From Bacteroidota bacterium (lineage in GTDB: Bacteria; Bacteroidota; Bacteroidia; Flavobacteriales; Flavobacteriaceae): a stretch of 33,878 bases of DNA. A program made the position numbers and the translations under genes. Positions 8,319 through 17,771 of this stretch are shown here, one piece after another; within the stretch, counting starts at the first letter, position 1, and every line of letters begins with the position of its first letter. A model generated the notes under the pieces. The model was not told the origin of the DNA. It worked only from the letters and a program-made list of their open reading frames with translations, and did no database searches. The stretch spans positions 1 through 33,878 of the forward strand of contig CANFVB010000008.1 of NCBI GenBank assembly GCA_947450355.1, given 5' to 3'.

Positions 8319-9845
8319 ATGAACACTACAAAAACAATTCAATCTGCCTTAATTTCAGTTTTTTCAAAAGACGGATTAGAGCCAATCGTAAGAAAATTAC
8401 ACGAACAAAATGTAACGCTTTATTCCACTGGAGGAACCGAAGATTTCATAAAAAACCTAGGAATCCCAGTAGTTCCTGTTGAAGATGTAACTTCTTACCC
8501 ATCCATTCTTGGTGGTCGTGTAAAAACATTGCACCCAAAAATTTTCGGAGGAATTTTGAACCGTCAAGACAATGAAAGCGACGTGCAACAAATGGAAGAA
8601 TTCAATATTCCACAGATTGATTTGGTAATTGTTGACTTATATCCCTTTGAAAAAACGGTTGCCTCGGGAGCTTCTGAAGCAGATAGTATTGAGAAAATCG
8701 ATATTGGTGGTATTTCGTTAATTCGTGCTGCCGCAAAAAATTTCAAAGACACCGTAATTGTTGCTTCAGTAAATGAATACAGCCAACTTTTAGATTTAAT
8801 TACCAATCAAAATGGCGCAACTACAGTAGAAGATAGAAAACTATTTGCTACAAAAGCATTCCACGTTTCCTCTCATTATGACGCCGCTATTTTTAATTAT
8901 TTCAATACAGATGAAACCTATTATAAAGAAAGTATTGCCAACGGTCAAGTTTTGAGATATGGAGAAAATCCGCATCAAAAAGGATATTTCTTTGGAGATT
9001 TTGACGCAATGTTTACCAAATTACACGGAAAAGAATTGTCGTATAATAATTTATTAGATGTTGATGCTGCGGTAAATTTGATATTAGAATTTAAAGATGA
9101 AAATCCAACATTTGCAATATTAAAACACAACAACGCTTGTGGATTGGCTACAAAAAACACCATGAAAGAAGCCTATTTAGCGGCTTTGGCTTGCGATCCA
9201 ACTTCTGCTTTTGGAGGTGTTTTAATTGCAAACGGAAAAATTGATGTTGCTACTGCAAATGAAATAAATTCCTTATTTTGCGAAGTGGTAATTGCTCCAA
9301 GTTATGATGAAGAAGCAATTGCGATTTTGGAACAAAAGAAAAACAGAATTATCTTGGTTCAAAAAGAAGTTGAATTACCAACAGAACAAGTTAGAACTTG
9401 CTTGAATGGACTTTTGGTTCAGGATAAAAATTATATTACAGATACTATATCTGATTTAAAAACAGTTACAATTACAGCACCAACTTCTCAAGAAATTGAA
9501 GATTTGATATTTGCTTCTAAAATTTGCAAAAACACAAAATCAAACACGATTGTTTTTGCAAAAAACAAAACCTTAATTGCTTCGGGAACAGGTCAAACCT
9601 CAAGAGTTGACGCATTGAAACAAGCAATTGAGAAGGCAAATACATTTGGTTTTGATTTGAATGGAGCCGTAATGGCAAGCGATGCTTTTTTTCCTTTTCC
9701 TGATTGTGTGGAAATTGCAAAACACGCTGGAATCACCGCCGTTATTCAACCCGGAGGTTCTATAAAGGACGAATTAAGCATAAATTATTGCAATGAAAAT
9801 AAAGTTGCAATGGTATTTACAGGAACACGTCATTTTAAACATTAA
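8319..9845 (+). CDS. purH: Bifunctional AICAR formyltransferase / IMP cyclohydrolase
   Basis: Catalyses the last two steps of purine synthesis: formylation of AICAR with 10-formyl-THF, then ring closure to IMP. At 508 aa it has the standard length. The N-terminal MGS-like cyclohydrolase domain has STGGTEDF (36-43) and GGRVKTLHPKIFGGIL (65-80). The formyltransferase domain has LRYGENPHQ (212-220), KHNNACG (269-275), SDAFFPFPD and QPGGSIKDE, and the protein ends MVFTGTRHFKH. All these motifs are intact. The gene is monocistronic in appearance, with a 56-bp gap to mreB that holds another -7-like box. Confidence 0.97.
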   Translation: MNTTKTIQSALISVFSKDGLEPIVRKLHEQNVTLYSTGGTEDFIKNLGIPVVPVEDVTSYPSILGGRVKTLHPKIFGGILNRQDNESDVQQMEEFNIPQIDLVIVDLYPFEKTVASGASEADSIEKIDIGGISLIRAAAKNFKDTVIVASVNEYSQLLDLITNQNGATTVEDRKLFATKAFHVSSHYDAAIFNYFNTDETYYKESIANGQVLRYGENPHQKGYFFGDFDAMFTKLHGKELSYNNLLDVDAAVNLILEFKDENPTFAILKHNNACGLATKNTMKEAYLAALACDPTSAFGGVLIANGKIDVATANEINSLFCEVVIAPSYDEEAIAILEQKKNRIILVQKEVELPTEQVRTCLNGLLVQDKNYITDTISDLKTVTITAPTSQEIEDLIFASKICKNTKSNTIVFAKNKTLIASGTGQTSRVDALKQAIEKANTFGFDLNGAVMASDAFFPFPDCVEIAKHAGITAVIQPGGSIKDELSINYCNENKVAMVFTGTRHFKH

Positions 9846-9851
9846 TTTGTT

Positions 9852-9859
9852 TAACTTTG
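9852..9859 (+). promoter_or_regulatory. Candidate -7 box before mreB
   Basis: TAACTTTG fits TAnnTTTG and lies 42 bp before the mreB start, just after the purH stop. It could be the start point of the mre-mrdA-rodA transcript. No clear -33 TTG is present. Confidence 0.3.
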
Positions 9860-9901
9860 TACGTAATTTTTTTTAAACATAACTAAACCCTTAAAAGACT
9901 T

Positions 9902-10930
9902 ATGGGATTTTTTGATTTCATGACTGAGGATATCGCGATAGACCTTGGTACCGCAAACACATTAATCATTCACAACGGTAAAGTTGTCATTGATTCTCCT
10001 TCCATTGTAGCTCGTGATAGAATTTCAGGCAAAATTATTGCTGTCGGAAAAGAAGCGAATTTGATGCAAGGTAAAACTCATGAAAATATAAAAACCATTC
10101 GTCCCTTAAAAGATGGAGTTATTGCAGATTTTGATGCATCGGAAAAAATGATAAGTATGTTTATCAAAAGTATTCCTGCCTTGAAAAAAAGAATGTTTAC
10201 GCCTGCCCTTCGTATGGTGGTTTGTATTCCATCTGGAATTACAGAAGTGGAAATGCGTGCCGTTAAAGAATCTTGCGAAAGAGTAAACGGAAAAGAAGTA
10301 TATTTAATTCACGAACCAATGGCAGCCGCTATCGGAATTGGGATTGATATTATGCAACCTAAAGGAAATATGATTGTTGACATCGGTGGTGGAACAACTG
10401 AAATTGCAGTAATTGCACTTGGAGGAATTGTTTGCGATAAATCGGTGAAAATTGCAGGTGATGTTTTCACAAATGACATTGTATATTATATGCGTACGCA
10501 ACACAACTTATTTGTTGGAGAAAGTACGGCTGAAAAAATAAAAATTGAAATTGGTGCTGCCATAGAAGATTTAGAAACTCCCCCAGAAGATTATTCTGTT
10601 CAAGGGCGTGATTTATTGACAGGAAAACCAAAACAAGTTGTTGTTTCTTATAGAGAAATTGCAAAAGCATTGGACAAATCGATTCAAAGAATTGAAGATG
10701 CAGTAATGGAAACATTATCTCAAACACCCCCAGAATTAGCAGCCGATATTTACAATACAGGTATTTATCTTGCAGGTGGTGGTTCAATGTTGCGCGGTTT
10801 GGATAAAAGGATTTCTCAAAAAACAGATTTACCTGTATATATTGCTGAAGATCCTTTAAGAGCGGTTGTTCGAGGAACCGGAATGGCGTTGAAAGACATT
10901 CCAAGATTTAGAAGTATTTTAATAAAATAA
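9902..10930 (+). CDS. mreB: Rod shape-determining protein MreB
   Basis: Actin-like ATPase that forms membrane-bound filaments and guides lateral wall synthesis. It has 342 aa, the usual length. Phosphate-1 motif DLGTANT is at 14-20, HEPMAAAIG at 137-145, phosphate-2 motif DIGGGTTE at 160-167, and the adenosine motif AGGGSMLRGLD lies near 289-299. The N-terminus (MGFFDFMTED) is short and lacks a long amphipathic helix. It is the first gene of a tight operon mreB-mreC-mreD-mrdA-rodA: mreC begins 12 bp downstream. Confidence 0.97.
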   Translation: MGFFDFMTEDIAIDLGTANTLIIHNGKVVIDSPSIVARDRISGKIIAVGKEANLMQGKTHENIKTIRPLKDGVIADFDASEKMISMFIKSIPALKKRMFTPALRMVVCIPSGITEVEMRAVKESCERVNGKEVYLIHEPMAAAIGIGIDIMQPKGNMIVDIGGGTTEIAVIALGGIVCDKSVKIAGDVFTNDIVYYMRTQHNLFVGESTAEKIKIEIGAAIEDLETPPEDYSVQGRDLLTGKPKQVVVSYREIAKALDKSIQRIEDAVMETLSQTPPELAADIYNTGIYLAGGGSMLRGLDKRISQKTDLPVYIAEDPLRAVVRGTGMALKDIPRFRSILIK

Positions 10931-10942
10931 TACGCATAGTAG

Positions 10943-11767
10943 ATGCAGCAAATATTCAATTTTATATTTAAAAACAGTAATCGCTTGCTGTTTTTGCTGC
11001 TTTTGTTAGTTTCGTTAGTCTTAACAATTCAATCGCATTCTTTTCATAGAAGCAAGGTCATTTCATCTGCCAATTTTCTTAGTGGTGGTGTTTATGAACG
11101 AATTAATCGTGTAAGTGAATACCTAAATTTACAAACTCAAAATGAAATTCTTGCAACAGAAAATGCACGTTTGAAAAGCTTATTATTCAACATCAAAGAT
11201 TCCACTTTAGTTCCAAAAATTGATAGTATAAAAGGAGTGGACAAAGTAAATATTATTGTTTCAAAAGTGATTCATAATTCTTACAATGTCTATGAAAATT
11301 ACATTACCATAAATAGTGGAGAAAAAGCTGGAATTAAAGCCGATATGGGCGTTATAAATAGTTTAGGAATCGTAGGGATTGTAGATAAAACTTCTCAAAA
11401 TTATGCTACGATTGTAAGTATTTTAAATCGAAAATCTCAAATTAACGCTAAAATTAAGAAAACAAATCATTTCGGTTCCCTAATTTGGGACGGAAAAAGT
11501 ACTGGATTTGTTCAGCTAATTGATGTTCCAAGATTAGCAGCTATTAGAAAAGGAGATACCATTGTAACTGGCGGACAATCGGTTATTTTCCCAGAAAACA
11601 TCAATATTGGTACCATCGATAAAATTTACATTGACAATCAAACCAATTACTATACTCTTAATGTGAAATTGTTTAATGATATGACCAATTTGGGTCACGT
11701 GTATATTATTAAAAGTAAAAATCGAGAGGAAATTATTAATTTAGAGAAAGAAACGAAAAATGAATAG
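10943..11767 (+). CDS. mreC: Rod shape-determining protein MreC
   Basis: Periplasmic elongasome scaffold that links MreB and MreD with PBP2 and RodA. It is 274 aa with one N-terminal membrane anchor (about 13-29, LLFLLLLLVSLVLTIQS), a short coiled-coil region (about 52-80, rich in NEILATENARLK) and the MreC beta domains containing GEKAGIKADMGVINSLGIVGIV and GSLIWDGK. The end overlaps mreD by 8 bp, which suggests coupled translation. Confidence 0.95.
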   Translation: MQQIFNFIFKNSNRLLFLLLLLVSLVLTIQSHSFHRSKVISSANFLSGGVYERINRVSEYLNLQTQNEILATENARLKSLLFNIKDSTLVPKIDSIKGVDKVNIIVSKVIHNSYNVYENYITINSGEKAGIKADMGVINSLGIVGIVDKTSQNYATIVSILNRKSQINAKIKKTNHFGSLIWDGKSTGFVQLIDVPRLAAIRKGDTIVTGGQSVIFPENINIGTIDKIYIDNQTNYYTLNVKLFNDMTNLGHVYIIKSKNREEIINLEKETKNE

Positions 11768-12266
11768 TGCTGTCATAATGAATTTCGTTCGGTTTTTCTT
11801 GTTGCTTACCGCACAGATCGTTATCTTCAATAATATTGATTTATTTGGTTATATAAACCCATTTCCATACATCCTTTTTATAATTTTATATCCTGTAAAC
11901 GGAAATAAACCAATGCTGATTATTTCAAGTTTTTTATTAGGAATCACAATGGATTTATTTAGTAATTCTGGCGGAGTTCACGCAGCATCTTGTTTGATAT
12001 TAGCCTATTCAAGACCGTATCTTTTTAAATTTGCATTTGGATTAAGTTATGAATATCAAACTGTTAGAATCAATGATGTCTTGACTCCAGAACGATTTTC
12101 GTTTTTATTACTCGCTGTAATTGTGCATCATTTTACACTATTTATATTGGAAGTTTTTCAATTGAGTTCACTTTGGGATATTCTACTTAGAACCATTCTT
12201 GGAACCCTATTTACATTGCTAATGTGCATCGTCTTAATCTATATTTTTAAGCCAAGTCGAAGATGA
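11760..12266 (+). CDS. mreD: Rod shape-determining protein MreD
   Basis: Small inner-membrane protein (168 aa) of the elongasome, with about five hydrophobic segments and almost no soluble part. Sequence is weakly conserved in this family; FNNIDLFGYINPFPYILFI and the GITMDLFSNSGGVHA stretch match the usual MreD pattern (short loop with D and G-G-x-H-A). The identity is fixed mostly by its place between mreC (8-bp overlap) and the PBP2 gene (4-bp overlap). Confidence 0.92.
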   Translation: MNSAVIMNFVRFFLLLTAQIVIFNNIDLFGYINPFPYILFIILYPVNGNKPMLIISSFLLGITMDLFSNSGGVHAASCLILAYSRPYLFKFAFGLSYEYQTVRINDVLTPERFSFLLLAVIVHHFTLFILEVFQLSSLWDILLRTILGTLFTLLMCIVLIYIFKPSRR

Positions 12267-14197
12267 GAAAAGCGTTACTTCCCTTAATTATTATCATTGC
12301 AACTTCCTTGCTTTTGATACGTATTTTTTATCTTCAAGTTGTCAATGACACCTTCAAATTAAAATCGGATAATAACGCCATCAAGATAAAATATGACTAT
12401 CCTGAAAGAGGTTATATTTATGATAGGTTCGGAAAATTGTTGGTTGCCAATCAGCCTTCTTATGATATAATGGTCATTCCACGTGACATAAAAAAAATTG
12501 ATACCACTGAATTTTGTCAATTATTAAATATTACAAATGCATATTTCATTGAAAGAATGGCAAAAGCCAAAATTTATAGTCCCAGACTTCCGTCAGTTTT
12601 TTTACCGCAATTGAATAAGTTAGAATATGCTGCCTTTCAAGAAAAAATACGAAAATTTGAAGGTTTCTATATTCAAAAACGTTCTTTAAGAGATTATCAA
12701 GTTTCGGTAGGAGCCAATGTTTTCGGGTTTATTACACAAGCAAGTGAAAAAGAAGTTGCAAAAAATCCTTACTATAATAGCGGTGATTTAATTGGAAAAC
12801 AAGGTGTTGAACAAAGTTACGAAATCACATTGCGTGGTGTAAAAGGAGTAAAATACATTCAAAAAGATAAGTATAACAGAGAAATTGGTTCTTATAAAGA
12901 AGGAAAATACGATACTATTGCCGTTCAAGGTGAAGATATTAACTTGTCTATTTCGGCAGAATTGCAAAAATATGGAGAAGAATTAATGGTAAATAAAAGA
13001 GGTGGAATCGTTGCAATTGAACCATCAACTGGTGAAATTTTATCATTAGTAACTGCCCCTTCTTATGATCCTTCCATTCTTGTTGGAAGACAACGTTCAA
13101 AAAACTACACTTTATTGTATCGCGATTCTATTGCAAAACCACTTTTTGACAGAGGATTATTAGCAGAATATCCGCCAGGTTCTCCTTTCAAAATTATGAC
13201 CGGACTTGTTGGACTTCAAGAAAAAGTTATTGATGTTAATACAACTTTCATCTGTAATCACGGATTTTCTTATGCCAGAGGTCGATTTCAAGGATGTCAC
13301 TGTGGCGGAGGAGTTCGAGATATGCACGTAGGAATTTACAAATCTTGTAACGCCTATTTTTCAAATGTTTACTTACGAACTATCGCAAAATATGTAAAAC
13401 CTACTTATGCAGTTGATGTATGGAGTAATCATATAAAGAGTTTCGGTTTGGGACAATTTATGGGATATGATTTACCAATTGGTAAGAAAGGAAAGATACC
13501 AAATTCAAAAACCTATAAAAAAATGTATCCTGATTGGGGTTGGAGTGGAAAAACAATTATATCAAATGCAATTGGTCAAGGTGAAGTTTTGATGACACCA
13601 ATTCAATTGGCAAATATGATGGCTGCCGTTGCAAATCGCGGCTATTATTATACCCCTCATATTATCAAAAAAATTGAAGGAGAAGTTATAGATAAAAAAT
13701 TTAGAACAAAACATGTAACCACAATTGACAAAAACCATTTTGCCCCGATGATTGAGGGTTTATTTGATGTTTACAATTTAGGAACTGCCTATGCTCTTAA
13801 AGTTGAAGGAATAGACATTTGTGGAAAAACTGGAACGGCCGAAAATTTTGCAAAAATTGGTGGTATCAGAACAAAAATGGAAGACCATTCCATATTTGTA
13901 GCTTTTGCACCTAAAGATAATCCTAAAATAGCAATCGCTGTTATGATTGAAAATGGAGGTTTTGGAGCTACAATTGCTGGTCCAATTGCCAGTTTAATGA
14001 TAGAAAAATACCTCAGAAAAAAAATCACAAGAACTGATTTAGAAACACGAGTACTTAATACAAGTTTACAAGGCAGATATGCCAAATTAGGGGGACTTTC
14101 TGAAGTTGTTAAATTAGAATTACGAAAAAAAGATTCCATTTTGAAAAGCAAAACTACCGTTCCAAAACTAAAGACAGAACCTTTAAAACAAAATTAA
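12263..14197 (+). CDS. mrdA: Penicillin-binding protein 2 (peptidoglycan transpeptidase)
   Basis: Elongasome transpeptidase that cross-links new wall strands made by RodA. It is 644 aa with one N-terminal membrane anchor (about 4-26). The pedestal contains RGYIYDRFGKLLVANQPSYD (49-68). The transpeptidase motifs are all present: SPFK with catalytic Ser307 and Lys310, SCN at 361-363 and KTGT at 522-525. Cysteines and histidines cluster between the first two motifs (C331, H333, C345, H346, C347), possibly a structural metal site. A basic tail of about 60 residues follows the catalytic domain. The gene starts inside the mreD stop by 4 bp and is followed by rodA after 17 bp. Confidence 0.96.
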   Translation: MRKALLPLIIIIATSLLLIRIFYLQVVNDTFKLKSDNNAIKIKYDYPERGYIYDRFGKLLVANQPSYDIMVIPRDIKKIDTTEFCQLLNITNAYFIERMAKAKIYSPRLPSVFLPQLNKLEYAAFQEKIRKFEGFYIQKRSLRDYQVSVGANVFGFITQASEKEVAKNPYYNSGDLIGKQGVEQSYEITLRGVKGVKYIQKDKYNREIGSYKEGKYDTIAVQGEDINLSISAELQKYGEELMVNKRGGIVAIEPSTGEILSLVTAPSYDPSILVGRQRSKNYTLLYRDSIAKPLFDRGLLAEYPPGSPFKIMTGLVGLQEKVIDVNTTFICNHGFSYARGRFQGCHCGGGVRDMHVGIYKSCNAYFSNVYLRTIAKYVKPTYAVDVWSNHIKSFGLGQFMGYDLPIGKKGKIPNSKTYKKMYPDWGWSGKTIISNAIGQGEVLMTPIQLANMMAAVANRGYYYTPHIIKKIEGEVIDKKFRTKHVTTIDKNHFAPMIEGLFDVYNLGTAYALKVEGIDICGKTGTAENFAKIGGIRTKMEDHSIFVAFAPKDNPKIAIAVMIENGGFGATIAGPIASLMIEKYLRKKITRTDLETRVLNTSLQGRYAKLGGLSEVVKLELRKKDSILKSKTTVPKLKTEPLKQN

Positions 14198-14214
14198 TTC
14201 GATATTAATTTCAA

Positions 14215-15477
14215 ATGAAAAACCAAAGCGTAACGAGTAACTTAGATTGGATTAGTGTAACTATCTATATTATTTTAGTAATATTAGGTTGGTTGAACAT
14301 TTATTCCTCTTCCCTTTCTTCTTCTGTTGAAGACGCTTCTTTATTTGATTTCAGTCAGATTTACGGTAAACAAATGATGTTTATTTTCTTTACCATTCCA
14401 CTGGTATTTATGATTTTAGCAATCGACGGAAAGTTTTATGAGAAATATTCAAGTGTGATTTTCGGAGGAGCTTTAGTATTATTAGCGGGATTATTTGTTG
14501 CTGGAAAAACAATTGCGGGACAAAGATGTTGGTATGCGATTGGAGGATTTACAATTCAACCATCTGAATTTGCAAAAGCGGCAACAGCATTGGCTCTAGC
14601 CAAATATTTAAGCGATGTTCAAGTCAATTTAAAAGACGTAAATAGACAAATTCAAGCGTTAGTTATCGTCTTCCTTCCAGTAATGTTAATTTTACCGCAA
14701 CCCGATCCAGGAAGCGCCTTGATTTATAGTATTTTCATCGTTGTTTTATACAGAGAAGGATTGCCTTCTTGGTATGTTTGGACTGGGTTTATAGCCATTT
14801 TATTATTTGTTTTATCATTAATTTTCGAGCCTTGGGCAGTCGCTTTAATGGCTTTAATTGTGATTTGTATTATTTATATTAAAAGCAGATTAGGAAATAG
14901 AAATATCATTGCAAGTGCCTTAATTTTCGTGATGATTTCTGGATTTGTATTTTCTGTAGATTATGTTTTTGACCACGTTTTTAAACAACACCACAGAGAT
15001 CGTTTCAATATATTATTAGGGAAAGAAGTCGATATGAAAGGTATTGGTTACAATACAAATCAGTCGGAAATTGCCATTGGCTCTGGAGGTTGGTTTGGAA
15101 AAGGATTCCTTGAAGGCACCCAAACTAAAGGAGGATTTGTCCCTGAACAACACACCGATTATATTTTTACAACTGTTGGTGAAGAATGGGGTTTCCTTGG
15201 TTCTCTTATTGTAATCGGATTGTTTTTAGGACTATTTTTGAGGATAATTTACCTCGCCGAAAGGCAAAAAACTAAATTCAGTAGGGTTTACGGACAATGT
15301 GTTGCAGGAATTTTGTTCATACATTTCTTTGTGAATATCGCAATGGTTGCAGGTATATTTCCAACTATTGGGGTGCCGCTTCCTTTCTTTTCTTATGGAG
15401 GTTCAGGGCTTTGGGGATTCACCATTTTATTATTTATATTTCTAAAAATGGATGCCAATAAAGTGAATGAGTGGTAG
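14215..15477 (+). CDS. rodA: Rod shape-determining SEDS glycosyltransferase RodA
   Basis: Polymerises lipid II into glycan strands during lateral wall growth, in complex with PBP2. It has 420 aa and about ten membrane segments. SEDS landmarks are GGFTIQPSEFAK (110-121) and QPDPGSALI (162-170) with the catalytic Asp164, then the large extracellular loop with HHRDRFNILLGKE and FVPEQHTDYIFTTVGEEWGFLG. The C-terminus has GVPLPFFSYGGSGLW. It is the last gene of the mre operon; downstream is a non-coding region with inverted repeats facing a minus-strand gene. Confidence 0.96.
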   Translation: MKNQSVTSNLDWISVTIYIILVILGWLNIYSSSLSSSVEDASLFDFSQIYGKQMMFIFFTIPLVFMILAIDGKFYEKYSSVIFGGALVLLAGLFVAGKTIAGQRCWYAIGGFTIQPSEFAKAATALALAKYLSDVQVNLKDVNRQIQALVIVFLPVMLILPQPDPGSALIYSIFIVVLYREGLPSWYVWTGFIAILLFVLSLIFEPWAVALMALIVICIIYIKSRLGNRNIIASALIFVMISGFVFSVDYVFDHVFKQHHRDRFNILLGKEVDMKGIGYNTNQSEIAIGSGGWFGKGFLEGTQTKGGFVPEQHTDYIFTTVGEEWGFLGSLIVIGLFLGLFLRIIYLAERQKTKFSRVYGQCVAGILFIHFFVNIAMVAGIFPTIGVPLPFFSYGGSGLWGFTILLFIFLKMDANKVNEW

Positions 15478-15493
15478 ATGATTCACTGAAAAA

Positions 15494-15676
15494 AACACAG
15501 ATTTCACAAATTAACACAGATTCATTTAGCAAATTGTAAAATATGAGTTTGTAAAATATAGCTTAATAATACAGAGTTATTAGACTAATCAAATAATTAT
15601 AATGGTTGTAAATACTAAAAAATAAATTTCACAAATTGACACAAAAAAATCTGTGAAAATTTGTGAAATCTGTGTT
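15494..15676. repeat. Inverted and direct ACACAGATTTCACAAATT repeats between convergent genes
   Basis: AACACAGATTTCACAAATT (15494-15512) is matched perfectly by its reverse complement at 15658-15676, and a third partial copy, ATTTCACAAATT, is at 15626-15637. The inner pair (15626-15637 with 15658-15669) forms a 12-bp stem. The region separates rodA (+) from the nuclease gene (-) and could stop transcription from both sides. I see no gene in 15478-15718. Confidence 0.7.
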
Positions 15677-15718
15677 ATACTATTTCAAGCGAAGCCTCAA
15701 TAAATCATAATTATTACT

Positions 15719-16513
15719 TTAAAATGCCCACGCTTTATAATCGCTTTTTCGTTCTAAATCATTTTCAATAGCGTCATTCAATTGTGGAAAAAAGTCAATT
15801 CCTGTCATTTTCTCAATAGCATCTACAGAAACCACAAACGTATTTAAAGGTGCTTTACTTTTTACACTTGGCATTAAGAAGGCAACCATTTTATACTTTC
15901 CTTTATAATTACAAAAAAGTACTTTATAAAAATAATTAGGAATTGCAACCTTTTCAAAACCAATTGTAGGCAATCCTTTTTGAAGAATTCCGCCAGTTAC
16001 AACATAAATTCCATTGTATTTTTGTGCCCAATATCTTGTTTTTTCTTCTAATTGTTTCCAAATCCCATCATTGAAATTATGCTTTTGAGGCGAAATATTA
16101 GAAGTGAAAAAAGTTTCATCATATGCTGATTTAGAAAATCTCATATCTGCGGCAGCGCACAAATGTCCTCGATCATATCCTGATTTTATGTAATTTTTGG
16201 ATTGGGCAGATTCGGTATTGACTTTTGGGTCGTCAATAAATCTTGGTCTTTTGAAATGTCCAATTCCTTCACCCGAACTTCTCAAAAAATAAGAAACCCA
16301 TTCTGCTTGTTCATATATTTCGTTATACGAAAGCGCATAATACGTGTGTTTAATGATTTGATGCGTGGTTGAAGTTGGCAAATAGGCAAAAGGAGATTGC
16401 TGAATATTTGGATTTATTGGATTGCTCTTATTACCGATTGTTGCAAATGAATAAAAGACAATACTCAGTAGGATTATAAAGGAAATAACACTATAAAATT
16501 TGATTTGTTTCAT
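15719..16513 (-). CDS. Secreted DNA/RNA non-specific endonuclease (NucA/NUC1 family)
   Basis: A 264-residue beta-beta-alpha metal nuclease cutting DNA and RNA. The N-terminus (MKQIKFYSVISFIILLSIVFYSFA) is a signal peptide or membrane anchor, so it acts outside the cytosol. The active-site motif is DRGH at 114-117 (His117 the general base) in YDRGHLCAAADM; NISPQ at 139-143 and NFNDGIWKQLE at 146-156 supply the metal-binding Asn and the conserved helix. ATG at 16513 gives a proper signal sequence. It follows the holin-like gene by 18 bp and is probably co-transcribed with it. It may serve nutrient scavenging or defence; the sequence does not decide. Confidence 0.92.
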   Translation of the reverse strand: MKQIKFYSVISFIILLSIVFYSFATIGNKSNPINPNIQQSPFAYLPTSTTHQIIKHTYYALSYNEIYEQAEWVSYFLRSSGEGIGHFKRPRFIDDPKVNTESAQSKNYIKSGYDRGHLCAAADMRFSKSAYDETFFTSNISPQKHNFNDGIWKQLEEKTRYWAQKYNGIYVVTGGILQKGLPTIGFEKVAIPNYFYKVLFCNYKGKYKMVAFLMPSVKSKAPLNTFVVSVDAIEKMTGIDFFPQLNDAIENDLERKSDYKAWAF

Positions 16514-16531
16514 ATATTAAATGTAAAAAAA

Positions 16532-16876
16532 TTATTTTTCATCCTTTGAAAAACCGTACATTATTGATTGCAAAAGTGAAAGTACAACACTGAAAAGTAA
16601 AGCTGTCCAAAAAGAATCTACGGTAAAACCTCCAACAATTTCAGAACATAATAAAATGATAATCGCATTTATTGCCAAGAGAAACAATCCTAAAGTAAAA
16701 ATTGTTACGGGAAGTGTAAACAGGATTAAAATTGGTTTTACAAATATATTTAACAACCCTAAAACAATGGCTACTATTATAGAAGTTGAAAAATTTACCA
16801 CGTGAACGCCTTTCATAAAATGAGAAATCAGCATCACTAATACAGCAGTAATCAGTATTCTAAAAAGTATTTTCAT
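16532..16876 (-). CDS. Small four-helix membrane protein (PF04020 holin-like family)
   Basis: A 114-residue protein made almost entirely of four hydrophobic segments (about 5-20, 28-42, 48-70 and 88-108), with VLGLLNIFVKPILILFTLPVTIFTLGLFLLAINA characteristic of the phage-holin superfamily IV/YvlD-type membrane proteins. Despite the name, most chromosomal members are not known to be holins and the function is unclear. It lies 18 bp upstream of the nuclease gene on the same strand; a role in releasing the nuclease is only a guess. Confidence 0.88.
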   Translation of the reverse strand: MKILFRILITAVLVMLISHFMKGVHVVNFSTSIIVAIVLGLLNIFVKPILILFTLPVTIFTLGLFLLAINAIIILLCSEIVGGFTVDSFWTALLFSVVLSLLQSIMYGFSKDEK

Positions 16877-16933
16877 CGGAATATCGAATTTAAATGAGAT
16901 ATAAATTTATGAAATAAAAATTGATTCTTAAGC

Positions 16934-17728
16934 TTATTTCAGAAATTTCAATGTCAATTCTAAAAATTCTTGCGGTTTTTCGGCGTGAAGCCAATGCCCA
17001 ACATTTGGTATTGTGTCGAATGCAACTTTTGGAAAATGTTGTTTTATAGCATCAAAATCAGAATCTAAAATGTAATTTGAATTACCACCTCGTATAAATA
17101 ATGTTGGGTTTTCAAATCGTGCATTTTCTGGAAGTGCAGTTCCTATTTGGTCGATTTGGTTGTTGAAAACCGCCAAATTAAAACGAAATGCCAATTGTCC
17201 GGGTTCAACCCAATACAAACTTTTTAATAGAAATTGGCGGGTGCCAAAATCTGAAATGTATTTGGAGAGAATTTCCTCGACTTCGCCCCTACTTGGTTTT
17301 ATTGAAAAATCTACTGCGTTCAAACCTTCCAAAATAGATTGATGGTGTTGCGGATAAAATTTTGAACCGATGTCTGCAACTATTAATTTGTTGACCAATT
17401 CCGGATATTTTGTTGCCAAAAGCATCGCAACTTTTCCACCCATTGAATGTCCGATGCAATCAGTTTTTTCTAAATTATTGGCTTTGCAATAGTCTAAAAC
17501 GTCCTGAACCATTACGTCATAATTGAAAATTTCAGAATGAAAACTTCGTCCGTGGTTGCGTAAATCCAATAGATGCACTTGGAATCCTTCTTGTGCGTAT
17601 TGCGTTCCAAGGGTTTTCCAATTATCTGCCATTCCAAGAAATCCGTGGAGAATTAAAAGTGGTTTAACCACCGAAGTGGGAACTGAAACCGGTGGCATAA
17701 TAATGCTATTTAATATTGTTGTTGCCAT
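16934..17728 (-). CDS. Alpha/beta hydrolase (YbfF-like esterase)
   Basis: A 264-residue cytosolic serine hydrolase. The oxyanion-hole strand LLILHGFLG is at 24-32, LLDLRNHGRS at 53-62, the nucleophile elbow GHSMGG at 93-98 (Ser95) and the catalytic His245 in NVGHWLHAE. The combination LDLRNHGRS plus GHSMGGK is typical of YbfF-type acyl-thioesterase/esterase proteins; the substrate cannot be read from the sequence. The first 20 residues (MATTILNSIIMPPVSVPTSV) precede the core and the true start could be further in. The gene is separated from pdxJ upstream by a structured GC-rich element. Confidence 0.9.
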   Translation of the reverse strand: MATTILNSIIMPPVSVPTSVVKPLLILHGFLGMADNWKTLGTQYAQEGFQVHLLDLRNHGRSFHSEIFNYDVMVQDVLDYCKANNLEKTDCIGHSMGGKVAMLLATKYPELVNKLIVADIGSKFYPQHHQSILEGLNAVDFSIKPSRGEVEEILSKYISDFGTRQFLLKSLYWVEPGQLAFRFNLAVFNNQIDQIGTALPENARFENPTLFIRGGNSNYILDSDFDAIKQHFPKVAFDTIPNVGHWLHAEKPQEFLELTLKFLK

Positions 17729-17771
17729 TTTTAAAATTCAATTTTGAAACGAAATTATGATATTTGTTCGG

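Noticed and set aside
10467-10904. Long antisense open frame (145 codons) over mreB
   Set aside because: It is the mirror of the strongly conserved mreB gene and has no recognisable motif.
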